Shown here one piece after another: positions 10,715-21,613 of a DNA stretch of 64,000 nucleotides (the first letter of the stretch is position 1; each line of letters begins with the position of its first letter). The notes beneath the pieces are model-generated. The model saw only the letters and a list, made by a program, of their open reading frames with translations. It had not been told where the DNA came from and made no database searches. The position numbers and the translations under genes were made by a program. The DNA is from Tuctoria greenei (Eukaryota; Streptophyta; Magnoliopsida; Poales; Poaceae). Location of the stretch: contig JAYESD010000001.1 in NCBI GenBank assembly GCA_036927565.1, positions 271,075,560 through 271,139,559 on the forward strand, in the 5' to 3' direction.

Positions 10715-11939
10715 CTAGTGATTCAATTTTAGTAGCACTATCCCTAAGTTTTTGTCCTTTTTCTTAACAATAATAGTGGCATGAGAAATAGCATCACACA
10801 TTTCTTCGCAAGTAGGACATACCTCTTCATTGTCGCTGTTGTGTTCTGCCTCCTCCATACTTGATCTTGACTTGCCCGCCATGAAGCACAAGTTTGCCAA
10901 ATCATCTTCATCTTCATCACTTCCAATGTCCACGTCGCTTGAGCCAAGTTCCTGAAGTGCTGAGATAAAACTGCTCACCAATTGACGTCCTGTAAAACCC
11001 TTTTTTTTCTTCGTATCTTTTGCAGAGGAGTGCTTCGTTCTTGTTTGTTTTTCTTTCCGGAAGGTAGGACCTGAAAGGTTAGGACAATTTGAACGAAAGT
11101 GTCCTGTCTTACCACATTCGAAGCATTGTTGAGGTCCGGAGCTTCCTCTCCTTCTAGTTCTCACATTTTGCAATGCTTTTGAGAACCTCGTAGAGAGAAG
11201 TGCTAGCTCCTCCTCTGGAAACTCCTCAATCTATTCAAGGGTTATAGAGGACAACAAAGCTAGTGTACCACAAGATGAAGATTGGTTGGAGCTAGGCATA
11301 TCATGTTGAGAAACAAAAGCAATAGACTTGTTGGGGTTCTTACGTGAGATTATGTCAATTTCATGAGTTTTTAACTTGGAATATAGCATATCTAAAGTAA
11401 GTGAACTCATGACAGTAGACTCACGAATAGATGACTTTCATCTCCCAAATTGACATATCTAATGCACTTAGCAATTGCCTTGCATTTTCAGCATTTGAAA
11501 AATTAACATTGACACTACGCAAGTTGCTGAGAATCTTATTAAAGTGAGCAAAAAGGTCATCGATAGACTCACCGGGTTGCATCTCCAAGCACATGTATTC
11601 TTTATTGAACATGTCTTGCCTTACCTCTTTGATCGTGTTGGATCCTTCATGGTAGTCACAAAGTGCTTTCCACACATCGTATGCAGATCGGAGGTGTGCA
11701 ACACGTTCGAAGTCGCTTTGTGTTAATCCTTGTATGATCAAGTTCCGAGCCTTGTTGTTGTTGTCGACATCTCTGAGATTTGTAGCTGTAACTTGATCGT
11801 TTGATGGCACTTCGTAAGGCTTGTATACCTTCTCCCATATTGCAAAGCCTTGTGCCTGGATGAAAGCCTCCATGCGTGCCTTCCAGACCCGAAAATCAAT
11901 ACCAGCGAACACACAAGGTTTGGTAGAGTACTTCTCCAT
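10715..11939 (-). pseudogene. K gag N-terminal and zinc-knuckle part
   Basis: The ATG is at 11939, 36 bases inside the primer site, and the first stretch (11939-11421) carries a UBN2/retrotransposon-gag-like region: FRVWKARMEAFIQ, ALCDYHEGSNTIKE, SIDDLFAHFNKI. After a break, 11173-10715 has the CCHC knuckle CFECGKTGHFRSNC (about 11095-11136). A basic stretch, an acidic stretch and another CPTC motif follow. Gag would package the element RNA. Confidence 0.85.
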
Positions 11940-11974
11940 GATGATTAGTTAAAAACATCACAAAGATTAGAGCA

Positions 11975-11991
11975 CCGTGACTCTGATACCA
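11975..11991 (-). other. Primer binding site of K (initiator Met tRNA type)
   Basis: The minus strand reads TGGTATCAGAGTCACGG two bases after the LTR end. TGGTATCAGAG is the usual plant iMet-tRNA-complementary start. Confidence 0.85.
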
Positions 11992-11993
11992 AT

Positions 11994-13579
11994 TGTAGGA
12001 TCGAAGAGCACGTGAAAAGCTACCAGAGGGGGGGTGAATGGTAGATTTAAAAATCTTACGCGGCGGAAACAATTAAACCCCAACCCCTTTGGCAGAAAAA
12101 TGATCTATTAAAGAAATCATGTGTGAGACTAATATAAACGTGTTTCACCGTGACAAAAGTGATAGATATCATATAGAATCAAGTTACGAAGACAACACAA
12201 CAAGAATCACTCAAATCCGTCGAGAAAAACTCAAGTTATGATCAAAAGATCAAACAAAGGTCAATCTGCCCTACCCGAGAAAAAACAGTTCTAGAATGCT
12301 GCAAAGAAACTCGTGTAGATCATAGACCACAAATCCAATGACCGTGACATTTTGACAGATGATATACAATAAAGTTGTGAATACAACCCAAAAAGAATCA
12401 CGTCAATTGGATCTGTAAAACTCGAGTTATGATAAAATCACCGATGAAAGGTAGTGCTGTCCAGAAACTCGACGAGTAAAACTTGTCTGGAACAAGTCGG
12501 ACGAACAAGGCACAAAAGTTCCCTCAAACTACAAATTTTATTCAATAGAACACAAGAGGAACAACCCCAAAGTCATGCACCACGAGCTCTGGGCTCCCTT
12601 GCTTATATAACCAGCTCGAAAGCCAACTCAACTCAAATCAGGAACATAATCCTACTCTGTTCACAAATCGTAACTTTCCATAACTGCTTAGGATTCTTCT
12701 ATACGCAGATAGAACTAATATTAAGACTTCCAAACACCTTAGGAACGTACACCACAATCCTAAACAACTCAAATACGTGACCCACACAAAATCCTATCAT
12801 AACCAACTCAAATCTTTCCATATTTGAGTCAAACCCGATTCAGCCGCAGCCTGAGTCCATAACCTAGTCGGTTGGACCTTTCCGATCAACTCTGTACGTC
12901 CACATCTCTTTATCACGTCTCGGAACCATGTAGCCACGTCCATGCACTCCTTGAACACGTGCAAACATCTTCCAATGACGTCCACGATACCTTCACATGC
13001 ATTGTTCTTGATTCAATCATGCTGCACAACCTCCTGATCAGCTCAACCATAATTCCTCCTGAATTTGGTTGTTGGAACCTCATCTCCTCCCTGAGACTAG
13101 TCCAATAGATCCCATCACCAGCCATGTCTTGAACTCAAGCAACACCTGCACATGAATCAACAACCAATCCATACGAGCCCAAGTCCTCGACTTGACTCAC
13201 GTCAGTTCCGTACACAACACCTTACGTGAGAACCTCACATAAGCATGTTGCAAAACCAAAGTAACACAATAACATCCATATCAACTAAAAATGCACCAAA
13301 GACTTAGCAAATGAATACTAAGCAATCTTTCCAGAGATGTAAATCAAGTACGAAACATTGCAAATGAAAAACAGAAGCATTGCGGCCAAGTTCTGGACCT
13401 TGCCAGAGCAACCCGGACCTTGAGCCGGAGCTAACAAAAACATGTCAGAGCTATCAAAGACATGCCGGAGCTAAAGTCGGACCTTGATAAAAAGGTGTTT
13501 TGGTGATATTCAAAACTTTTATCGTCAAAGCAAGTGTATTCACTACAAACCAATGTATTCAACACACATAGGTCTTACA
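11994..13579 (-). repeat. 5' LTR of K (1,586 bp)
   Basis: Right-hand LTR. U3 lies at the high-coordinate end, with a TATA-like TTATATAAGC on the minus strand at 12601-12610. U3 near 13380-13500 carries short repeats of AAGGTCC and GAGCT(C)CGGCATGT type. It ends directly before the right CAAAG copy. Confidence 0.92.
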
Positions 13580-13584
13580 CAAAG

Positions 13585-13679
13585 TATCCCGTCCCGGATG
13601 CGTTCGCTTGGCAACCGAGGATGGGACACCTCTCCCTAACCCTTAGAACATTGAGCACCTCCGTAAGTTCTACGCTTAA
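13585..13679 (+). pseudogene. Element A pol: last residues of integrase, beyond the K insertion
   Basis: After the right-hand CAAAG target copy the text reads LATEDGTPLPNP, then a stop where Trp is usual (TAG), then NIEHLRKFYA and TAA at 13677-13679. This is the standard end of Tat-type pol. It shows that 3882 and 13585 were contiguous before the copia element inserted. Confidence 0.8.
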
Positions 13680-14996
13680 TATCACGGAGGTAAGTCTGTA
13701 ATTACATGTGATGTATGTTATAGAGTCATTGTACAGAGTCGGGTAGCTCCTCCGGGAGAACAGCCGGTCCTTCCCCGGAAGGTCCGCAAAGTTCAGGCAA
13801 CACTTGTCACAGTCTCAGAACTAAAAGTGTAGCTAGATACCTTGGGTCAAACGAGAAACGAAACACACTTAGCCTGGTTCCGTACCCTAAGAGTGTACTT
13901 GTTTCTCCTGTACCCCGGACCTATAATGAAAAACATCATTGTGTGAAAACAGATTCCACGTGCATTTATTTTGTACAGGCTCAATATTTTTTATTTTTCT
14001 CTTTCTTTTCTATAACAAACTTGTGCAATTCTTAAGACATTTAGCTCGACCAATTCAAGTATAATTCAAGTTGCATTGTCAATTCTTCTGGGTCTAAACA
14101 TTGTTAATGGTCTACTCGTCTGAATGCCGCCAAGCCAATCTAGGGCCGGAATGTGGTATTGACTTAGCCTGGTCATGCACCCTAAGTACGCCACTCTACC
14201 TACACCTCGACAGGCCGAAGTAAGACGAGTCCAGAAATGATCGGAACTAGAGAAAACAAGCCAGTGCACTTGATTATACTTAGAATTGTGCTTGACCTAA
14301 AACTTTCTTGGGAATAGTAAGTCGCAATCGAGTTATAGATAGGAAATGTATTTTACTATTTTCCTTGACTTCAGGGTGTAGGAAAAATAAAGATCCTATG
14401 ATGATGGTGAATGACCGGAGCTACCAAAGCTCCGACATCCCCTAGGTGGCTTGTAGTCAATATTCAAACATTGATAGCGAGCGTCGCTGGAGCTACTAAG
14501 CTCCGGTAAAGCCAGGGGGCCAGCCTTCAACGTGAAGAAAAGATGGTGGGAAGACTCCACAGTGTGGTCTACTGTCGACACAACGCGTGTTGACAGAGGT
14601 TACTACCGGAGCTACCAAGCTCCGACACCCCAGAGGACTAACTGTCGATGCTCTACGCGTTGATGGAGACTGCTGCCGGAGCTACTAAGCTCTAACAATG
14701 GTCAATGCCGGAGCTACTAAGCTCCGACAACCTCAGGGGGCCTCTACTATCGAAGACTTCAGACCTACGTTATACAAGTTTGAAGCACGCAAGTCTTCAA
14801 AAACTGTTACATCCTCTTGGTACATGTCACAATCAAATTGTGTACATCTACCAGGGGGTCTAGTGAGACAAAGGTGTTGTGTTGAAGACAAAATTGAAAT
14901 TCATAAAAACTTGGATTTCATTCATCTGGAGACAAGAAATTATAAAATTGGAGAAAAAGAAGAGAGAATACAAGTGGGAGCTACAAAGAGAGAGTC
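13680..14996 (+). other. Element A 3' non-coding region between pol and the antisense gene
   Basis: About 1.3 kb without a credible coding frame. It follows the pol stop of A directly. Its last 600 bases hold five copies of a small inverted repeat (listed separately), each followed within about 10-20 bases by a C- or G-rich run such as CAGGGGG. Long regions between pol and the 3' LTR are usual in Tat-type elements. Confidence 0.6.
14415..14726. repeat. Five copies of a GGAGCT-loop-AGCTCC hairpin motif
   Basis: Copies lie at about 14415-14433, 14488-14505, 14606-14624, 14676-14693 and 14708-14726. The consensus is CCGGAGCTAC[C/T]AAGCTCCGACA: a 6-bp stem, GGAGCT/AGCTCC, around a 4-base loop ACYA. 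The fourth copy has a mismatch in its right arm. Spacing is irregular, so this is a dispersed cluster, not a strict tandem array. Confidence 0.7.
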
Positions 14997-17151
14997 CTAG
15001 ACCCTATGGAAGAACGAGGCGACCTTGTGGGCAACCTCCGACATGCTGGCTTGGGCGGCTTCTCCCTCCCCGTCGATGGGGCCTTCAAGCACCGGGTCCA
15101 GTGAGAATTGAGGGTCCCAGCTTGTGTAGCACGTCATCACGTATTCTGCGACGTTCTTCGCTAGGGATTGTCCCTCAGTTTCTAGTTGTTCCGCGATGAC
15201 ATCGCCCATCTTGGTGATCTTGTTGCCTGCCAAACTCAATGCCTGCAACGCCTGATCCAGCTCCGGCTCCGGGTCATCCGGATGCACGGGGCTAAAACCC
15301 ACTGGCGTTAGCGCGTCGTTGGCTCTGCCCAAGAAGTCCCAAACTTGTTGGGACTCCACAGCCCTCGAGCCTTGCATCTCCTCCAAGGATCTTCTGGTCG
15401 CCGCAAGCTCCAAATTCTCACGGGCAAGGCACTCAACCTCTTTGGTGTTCTGCTGAATCTTTTCAGCAACTTGCCTTTCGACTTTACTGAGCTCCTCCTC
15501 CCGGAGGTGGATCTTGTTCTGGCGGTGGACCAAGTCCTTCTCCTGGCCCCGCACCTTCTTCTCCCTGGCAGCAATTTCATCCTCCCTCTTGTGGAGGTCC
15601 TGTCCTTGCTGCCAGACCTTCTTCTCCTCTTTCTCGCAGCGCTCGTCCAACTTCTTGGTGCGCTCCGCGAGACTCTTGTCACCCAGAGTTAGCCTCTAAG
15701 TAAGCTCTTCCTCCCTCTTCGCAAGGTCATCCCACAGGTCCAGGAGTTTTTGCTCTTCATCTTCGAGCTTTTTCTCCCGCTCCTCAAGGGCCTCCCGGCG
15801 CTTGTCGAGGCTATCGTGGATGGCGCTGAGCTTCTCCCGCGATCATTCGCTGCATTATTAGCAGCTACGACCTGTTCGTGGATGGCCCGGGACTGGTTGT
15901 CAAGGGATTGCACCATGCTTTCCCTCTCGTCCAGCAGCTTACCTCAGTACTCCAACCGGACCTTCTCCTGCTTCACCCACTCCTTGTCGTCAGCCAGCCT
16001 CGACTGTGCCAGCTTGGTCTCAAATTGTAGCCGGTTGCGCCACCTCCTAAGAGTTTGGCGCTCCTCCTCGAGGGCCTTGCTGTCATGGTAAAAAGCCAGC
16101 TGCACTTGACGAAGACTGGAGCAGGCATTGTTAGTAGACAACGATAGAGGGATCGGGTCCGGACCTGCTGGGGTCCTCTTCGCTGGCTCCAGCGGGTTCT
16201 CTGTGACAAAAATTGGGTCCCACTCTACAAGAGCAGTCCCCTGAGCTTCCATGGCACTAGGGCCACCCTCCGGGATAGCCTCGACCGCTGCCGAGGAAGG
16301 TCCTGCAATAGAAGTTTTGACCTTCGGAGTTGGTTCCGAAGGTCCTGCCACCAGGTCATCAACAACTGGCCACTCAGGCAGGGGGCCGACAGCTTCATCT
16401 AGGCACCCTTGCTCGCGTGCAGGCACCTCCGAGACCACCACCTCCGGGGCAGTCGCTGAAGGTTCAGCTGGAGCTGAAGCCACTTCCGGCTCTGACACTG
16501 GCACCTCTTCCACCGCCGGCTCAGGCGCTAGCGCTTCGACCATCATGGGCTCGGGCGCCGGCACCTCTGCAGTAACCGGCTCAGGTGCCAGAACTTCTTC
16601 AACGATCGGCTTAGGCATCGGAACTTCATCAACACCCGACTCTACCGCCGGAGCTTCATAACCCACCGGCTCCGCTGCCGGGGCTTCAATAACAACCGGC
16701 TCTAGGGCCGGAATCGCAGCTACCTCCGGCTGTCAGGCTGGAGCATCCATCGTTTCAGCATGCAAACCTAGAGCTTCAACCTCCGGGGCGGTTACCGCTG
16801 GTACATCTTCATTCCCGTGGTCCGGCGCTACCATGAGAGCTTTTGGGGATGAGTCGAGGTCCAGGACCACGACAGCTGGTGCCGGAGCTGTCGCAGCCTC
16901 AGCCACCTCTTGAGGCAGTGCTGGGATTGGAGTCGGAGCCTCCGCCTGCACAGCCTCAGCTGCTGCTGCAGGAACCGGAGATTCAACCCCATTCTTGGGC
17001 ACTCTGTGGATGAAGGACAAAGAAACTCAAAACACAATTACAACAAAAAAATCAACTGAGGTAAAAAATCAAACTTACCTTGGAAGGCTTCCGCACCAAT
17101 TAGCGCGGAACCTCTTCCCCGGACGCTCGGGGTCGGACCCTGGTGCCACTG
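14997..17151 (-). pseudogene. Antisense extra gene of element A: middle and coiled-coil C-terminal part
   Basis: On the minus strand, opposite to A's pol. A short exon end (RFRANWCGSLPR) is followed by a 75-bp intron (17078-17004). Then comes a long acidic, proline- and valine-rich region of AEVPAPEP-type repeats (17003-16200) and a coiled coil (16150-15280) rich in K, E, R and Q. The conserved-looking tail is ALSLAGNKITKMGDVI ... TCYTSWDPQFSLDPVLEGP. The layout resembles plant proteins annotated as putative gypsy-type transposon (PF04195). Stops at about 16733 and 15944 and a frameshift near 15840 inactivate it. Antisense extra ORFs are known in Tat elements. Confidence 0.7.
17004..17078 (-). 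other. Predicted intron in the antisense extra gene
   Basis: Donor AAG|GTAAGTTT at 17078 and acceptor TCCACAG ending at 17004 on the minus strand. It is 75 bp long and T-rich before the acceptor. Joining the flanks keeps the same frame (codon AG+A = Arg) and removes the TAA at 17075-17077. Confidence 0.6.
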
Positions 17152-18495
17152 GCGTAAACTTCATATGAGAGATAGGCAAACTATACTTGGCAACATACTT
17201 CGATGCAATGAATGAATGCGATGCTCCAGAATCAAATAACATAGTCGTGGGGTTGGAGTTGGCGAGAAACATACCAATGACCATGTCATCCGCTTGTTGA
17301 GCATCCTCCGTAGAGACATGGTTCATGTTGCCACGAGCAAAATTCTGCTGTCCACGGCTTCCTTGTGGCGGTCCTCCATTAGGTCTTGAGTTTTGCCTCG
17401 ATGCATTGCTTCCTTGACCAAGGCCCGACTTAGGACATTGATGCGCAAAGTGTCCAGCTTCTCCACAAGTATAACACTTCTTAACCCCACCAGAATTGTT
17501 GGGACGAGCTTGGTTTTGAACATTGGCTCCAGGAAAATCAGCACGAGGTGCATAAGGCATCGGAGGCCTAGGTGCTTGCATGACAGGGCGCTGCTGTACA
17601 AACTGAGTTGGGTGCGGTGCAAATCCAGTACGTTGAGCAGGAATAGAAGAGCTGTAGTATGGCGCATTGGGCGGCGCAAAGCGAGGGCGCACATTACTTC
17701 CTTGTTGCTGTCCTTGATATGGCGCCTTCCTCTTGATTTCTTGCTCCATCGCACGAATCTTGTTCTCGACCGCAATCACTTTGTCCACAAGCTTCTGAAA
17801 ATTGGCATAATCGTAGTTGAGTAATTGCACTTGGATCTCATTGTTCAAGCCCCTCATGAACAAGTATTGCTTCCGGCTGTCCTGACTAACGTCCTCAGGC
17901 GCATACCTTGAGAGTTGAGTGAATTTATTGAGATATTCACTCACGCTTGATTTTCCTTGTCTCAAGTTCTCAAATTCTTGCCTCTTCAAGATCATAACAC
18001 CTTCCGGCACATAATGAAAACGGAAACTCTCCTTGAATTCTGCCCAGGTGATCCTCTCTTGATCCTCATGAGCATTGCATAGTGAATCCCACCAATCGGC
18101 GGCTGCTCCAACGAGTTGATGAGAAGCAAATAGGACCTTCTCTCGGTCACTGCATTGGACAATAGCAAGTTTCTTCTCCACGGACTTGAGCCAATCATCC
18201 GCATCCATAGGGTTTGCGGCTTGAGCAAAGGTTGGCGGCCTAGTCCTCATAAACTCTCCCAATCGGTTATGAGGAGGCGGGGTGGCGGTGGAGGCATGTG
18301 GGGTTGATTGTTGATATTGCCAGCCTGCAGCTGTCCTATAGTCTGTATCATGGTCTGCATGAGCTGGTTTTGCATAGCCAATAGCTGCTCAATGTTGATA
18401 GCTCCATGAGCAGGTCCTTGCCCATTGTTGTTCTGAGGTACTCCATTGTTCTCCTCCTCATCATTGCCATCCCTCTGGTTGCGAGTCCTCACCAT
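17152..18495 (-). pseudogene. X gag and start of protease
   Basis: ATG at 18495 (MVRTRNQRDGND). A frame break near 18250 separates the Q-rich N-terminus from a long open stretch (18262 to the junction) with MRTRPPTFAQAANPMDADDW, the gag core VGAAADWWDSL, the CCHC knuckle CYTCGEAGHFAHQC, and the protease motif LFDSGASHSF near 17240. The frame runs on by chance into the antisense gene of A after 17152. Of the four related copies this is the longest uninterrupted gag with an unaltered zinc knuckle. Confidence 0.85.
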
Positions 18496-18749
18496 CTGAA
18501 GAAAAGCAATAGGTAAGAATTAGAGGGCGTCCCCAACTATATGCATCAAGGGATATGAAGCTAACCAACTAGCTACACTAGCCTAGGTGGACATGGCAAT
18601 GCTAAAGCATCCCAAAATCCTCTATTAAGCACACAAGCAAACAATATATATATAGCAAACAACACACTAAGCAAAAACACATTGATTCCTGAGTGCTCCT
18701 ATGTGCTCTAAAGTGTCCATTCTATCTAGGCTGCATCCTACGGTCAACC

Positions 18750-18766
18750 TGTGGCTCTGATACTAA
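18750..18766 (-). other. Primer binding site of X (iMet type)
   Basis: The minus strand reads TTAGTATCAGAGCCACAGG next to the LTR. This is one base off the TTGGTATCAGAGCC of G and F. Confidence 0.75.
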
Positions 18767-20993
18767 TCTGTGACGCCCGGTTCCGAAAACTGAACCAAGC
18801 TAACGCATATGTGTGCCCAGGATATTCATCACACATACACGAGTGCGATCACAAAAGAGTATACAGAAAATTACCACAAGAAAAGATTAATTAACCAATT
18901 TTTATTACACAAACCAAATTATCCTCGAATACAAGCTCTAATGAATACTAATGACAAGTTCAACTAATGCAGTGGAAATAAACTAATTAAGCAACTAAGC
19001 AACTATGCAGCATAAGAGACAGGGTATGTATGCGCAGCTCCAATAACACCACAGGCAAAGCTGACGGTAGACACGGCCTAGATCTCCACATTATCACCAT
19101 TAAACTCCCAATCCTGACCTGCAACTGTTGGGGGGGGGGGATTGCAAGAGTGAGTACATGTCGTACTCAGCAAGTGTGGAAGGTATGACATGTGGCTGAT
19201 TCAAATGACGTCAATAATAATGGCAAAATGCTGAAAAGTAAAGTAAAACATTTGAAAAGCAATATATTATATGTATGTGAAGTAATCCCATCATAATCAC
19301 GAGTAATACCATAATACCAAACTGAATTCATTACCATCATCAATAAGTCCAGATTTCACCATTGCCAATAACCATATTCAATACCAGAAATAAACCCATA
19401 ACCGTCCATAACCATTACCAAACCATAACCATCCAAATACCATCCCAATACCGAGTACCTTCTAATCATGGAAGTTGTACAGGTGCTCATAACCGGGAGC
19501 ACGGCTATCATGATAGTTTTAATTAACTCTACAGAGTTTGTACCTCTTTACCCACGTGTTCGTGATTTCATCACCTTTCGGCGACTAAGAATCTCCCTTA
19601 TGCCCATGACCCGTCAGTCATATTACACACTTCCGTTGGTGTGTGGCCAAGAGATCACAAAATAGCTTTTACAAAGGGATTACTAGCCTATTTAGACCCC
19701 ACTGAGGTTTCACCGGTGGCGATGCCTCCAACTGAGCACATCTTCAACTAAGGGCCCCCTCTTGAGCCATTCGGATCCCAGGGTAGTCCCGCCAATCATC
19801 AACAAACCCAATCCGACTACCCCTTCCCCGAGCATCCACAATGGTCCAAACAGCACTAGCAAAGCCCTAATTAATCAGCTATGCCGCACCCATACTTGGC
19901 CTCGTGGTGGCACTGTAGTGCTGGCTTATTCTCGCATGAACCGGTCCTTAGATCTAAAGCAAGTAAACCACCATAACATCCAACCCATCCACATATCAGG
20001 CTTTCTTAGATCACCCATTACCATATCATATTTAACCAGTTCACATTAACCATAATCTCATCCATACATAATTAAATTGAGTGGTATAATTGTTTTTCCA
20101 TCCCAGTTGATTAAGGAAGCAAAAGGTAAAAAGCCCTTCCTGACTCTCTACCATAAATTCCAGGTGACAAGGGTGGTTTAACAAATCTAGTAAACTTCCT
20201 ACCATAGGCTTTCCTATCAAATTGACACAAGCATGCAATTTGCAAACAAAACATTTATTTAAAAACAGGATCAATATGCTTCAAGAACACTTGCCTTGCT
20301 CTTGCTGTTGATTAGGGTCAAAGCCTTCAAACTCTTGGTGTTGTAGATCCTCCGCGGCACTTTCTAGCGCAAATCCGTCTAATCCACACAATAAACATAC
20401 AAGACAAGAAACATAATCAACGAGTGCACAAATATTACTCAATATGATATGACATGCATGATTGATGCAAATGCAAGGTAGAACTTGTTAATTGATTGCT
20501 TTTAACGATAACTAACTAGTTCTAATAGCTTTTAACAAGTTTATACAGGTTTGGATTCGATTAGATCAAATTTTAGAACCAATTCAACATAATTCAACCA
20601 GAAAGATCGGACTAGTCCGCTAGGGACCGGACAAGTCCGCACTTGACGAGATCAGCAGATTAGGGTTCTCTAGATCGACGTGAATTTGGAGATTAGGGGT
20701 TGAATTCACGTAAGGAAAAGATAATAGAAGGTATACCAGGTGTTTAGAACTCCAATGAATCAAGAAACTTGGAGGTAACACTTGGATCTTAATGATCTAG
20801 GGTTGGTGATGAACTTGGAGATGAATTGGTGATGAAGAACGAAACTTGGTGGAGATCTTGATCCTCCTTCGTTTCCTCCTCTTATTCTTCTTGCTTGGGA
20901 TCTTCTCCTCCCTCCTTGGTGTTGGCTTTCCACGAACTAGGGTTTGGGTGGGGTGGAAAAGTGGCAAATAGATGTCAAACCAAGAGGTGGGCT

Positions 20994-21003
20994 GTTTATA
21001 TAG
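20994..21003 (-). promoter_or_regulatory. TATA box of the X LTR
   Basis: The minus strand reads CTATATAAAC. It is conserved at 25018-25027 and 32661-32670 (element C), and at 39013-39022 and 46716-46725 (element G). It marks the U3/R border and transcription leftward. Confidence 0.7.
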
Positions 21004-21171
21004 AGGTGGAGGCTAGGGTTAGATTGATTTCGAGTTTTGGGATGAGTAGAGGCCGGTTTAGAGTCCCACATGGGCTCTAAAAGAGTTAGGCACGACGTCT
21101 CTAGGCCCACTTAACATGAAACCCAAGGAACAAGTCGTAAAACAAAAGATCAACTCGGAGTCGCGAAATAT

Positions 21172-21490
21172 CGGACAAGTCCGGACAGGACCAGACTAGT
21201 CCGAAGTCGTCCCGAGAGAAAATTGGACAAGTCTGGCCAAAAATCGGACAAGTCCGAATTTGAACAGAGAGGAAAAACGGACAAGTCCACTGGAACACCG
21301 GACTAGTCCAGGGACTTAGCAAATTTTCAAGGATTCATGGAATATTGGACTAGTCCGCACAAAATCGGACAAGTCCGAAGTTGTCCAGAGGCAAATATCG
21401 GACTAATCCGCAGCAAAAACGGACAAGTCTGTTTTTAGTCAGAGAGAAATTGGACTAGTCCTCAGCAAAACCGGACTAGTCCGCACTTTC
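21172..21490. repeat. U3 array of about twelve 12-bp palindromes in the X LTR
   Basis: Twelve copies of CGGACTAGTCCG or CGGACAAGTCCG (some with a base changed) lie in about 320 bp, 170-500 bp upstream of the TATA box. A further pair lies at about 20610-20640 in the transcribed part. CGGACTAGTCCG is a perfect palindrome. The array recurs at 25190-25515, 32830-33165, 39185-39515 and 46890-47210. Confidence 0.85.
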
Positions 21491-21613
21491 CTACATTTTT
21501 AAGTGCGGTTTTGCTCCAAATCAATTTTAAACTTGTTCCTCTTGTTATGGGTTAATGTTAAACATGTATATGAATGTATGCAAGGCATGATGCATGAAAA
21601 TGAGGGTGTTACA

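Larger units (their letters stand above)
3883..13579 (-). mobile_element. Element K: complete Sirevirus-like Ty1/copia retrotransposon (9.7 kb)
   Basis: Two LTRs (3883-5464 and 11994-13579) share termini TGTAGGATCG...GGTCTTACA on the plus strand. A perfect 5-bp target duplication CAAAG flanks them (3878-3882 and 13580-13584). On the minus strand the order is 5' LTR, iMet-type PBS, gag, protease, integrase, RT, RNase H, repeated polypurine tracts, 3' LTR. Integrase before RT makes it copia. The long gag with coiled coil and the multiple polypurine tracts point to Sireviruses. Several stops and frameshifts make it non-autonomous. Confidence 0.93.
17152..21613 (-). mobile_element. Element X: 5' half of a Tekay-like chromovirus
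   Basis: The minus-strand order is 5' LTR (21613-18769), PBS and gag, ending abruptly in protease at about 17152. Homology to F and G stops within GTAAACTTCATATG. Pol and the 3' LTR are missing, so a deletion joined the protease directly to the antisense gene of A and also removed the middle of that gene. No target duplication can be shown. Confidence 0.85.
18769..21613 (-). repeat. 5' LTR of X (2,845 bp)
   Basis: The plus strand begins TGTGACGCCCGGTTCCG and ends GAGGGTGTTACA, the same family as the LTRs of C and G. On the minus strand U3 (21613 to about 20990) holds the palindrome array and a TATA box CTATATAAAC (20994-21003). A poly-G run of 11 lies at 19130-19140. Confidence 0.9.

Noticed and set aside
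16251..16661. Open frame on the plus strand rich in Gly, Ser and Thr
   Set aside because: It is the opposite-strand reading of the Pro/Glu-rich repeats of the antisense gene; repetitive codons keep both strands open.
19762..20049. Plus-strand open frames repeated in the chromovirus LTRs (also 19468-19665, 23795-24058, 31445-31705, 37455-37996, 45159-45701, 48081-48353)
   Set aside because: They recur only because the LTRs are homologous. The 19762-type frames begin at TTG, not ATG; they are antisense to the element and differ by frameshifting indels between copies. No domain is recognisable.
20610..21490. CRISPR-like array from regularly recurring short palindromes in the LTR
   Set aside because: Repeats are 12 bp, unevenly spaced and within a plant retrotransposon LTR, and there are no unique spacers of constant length.
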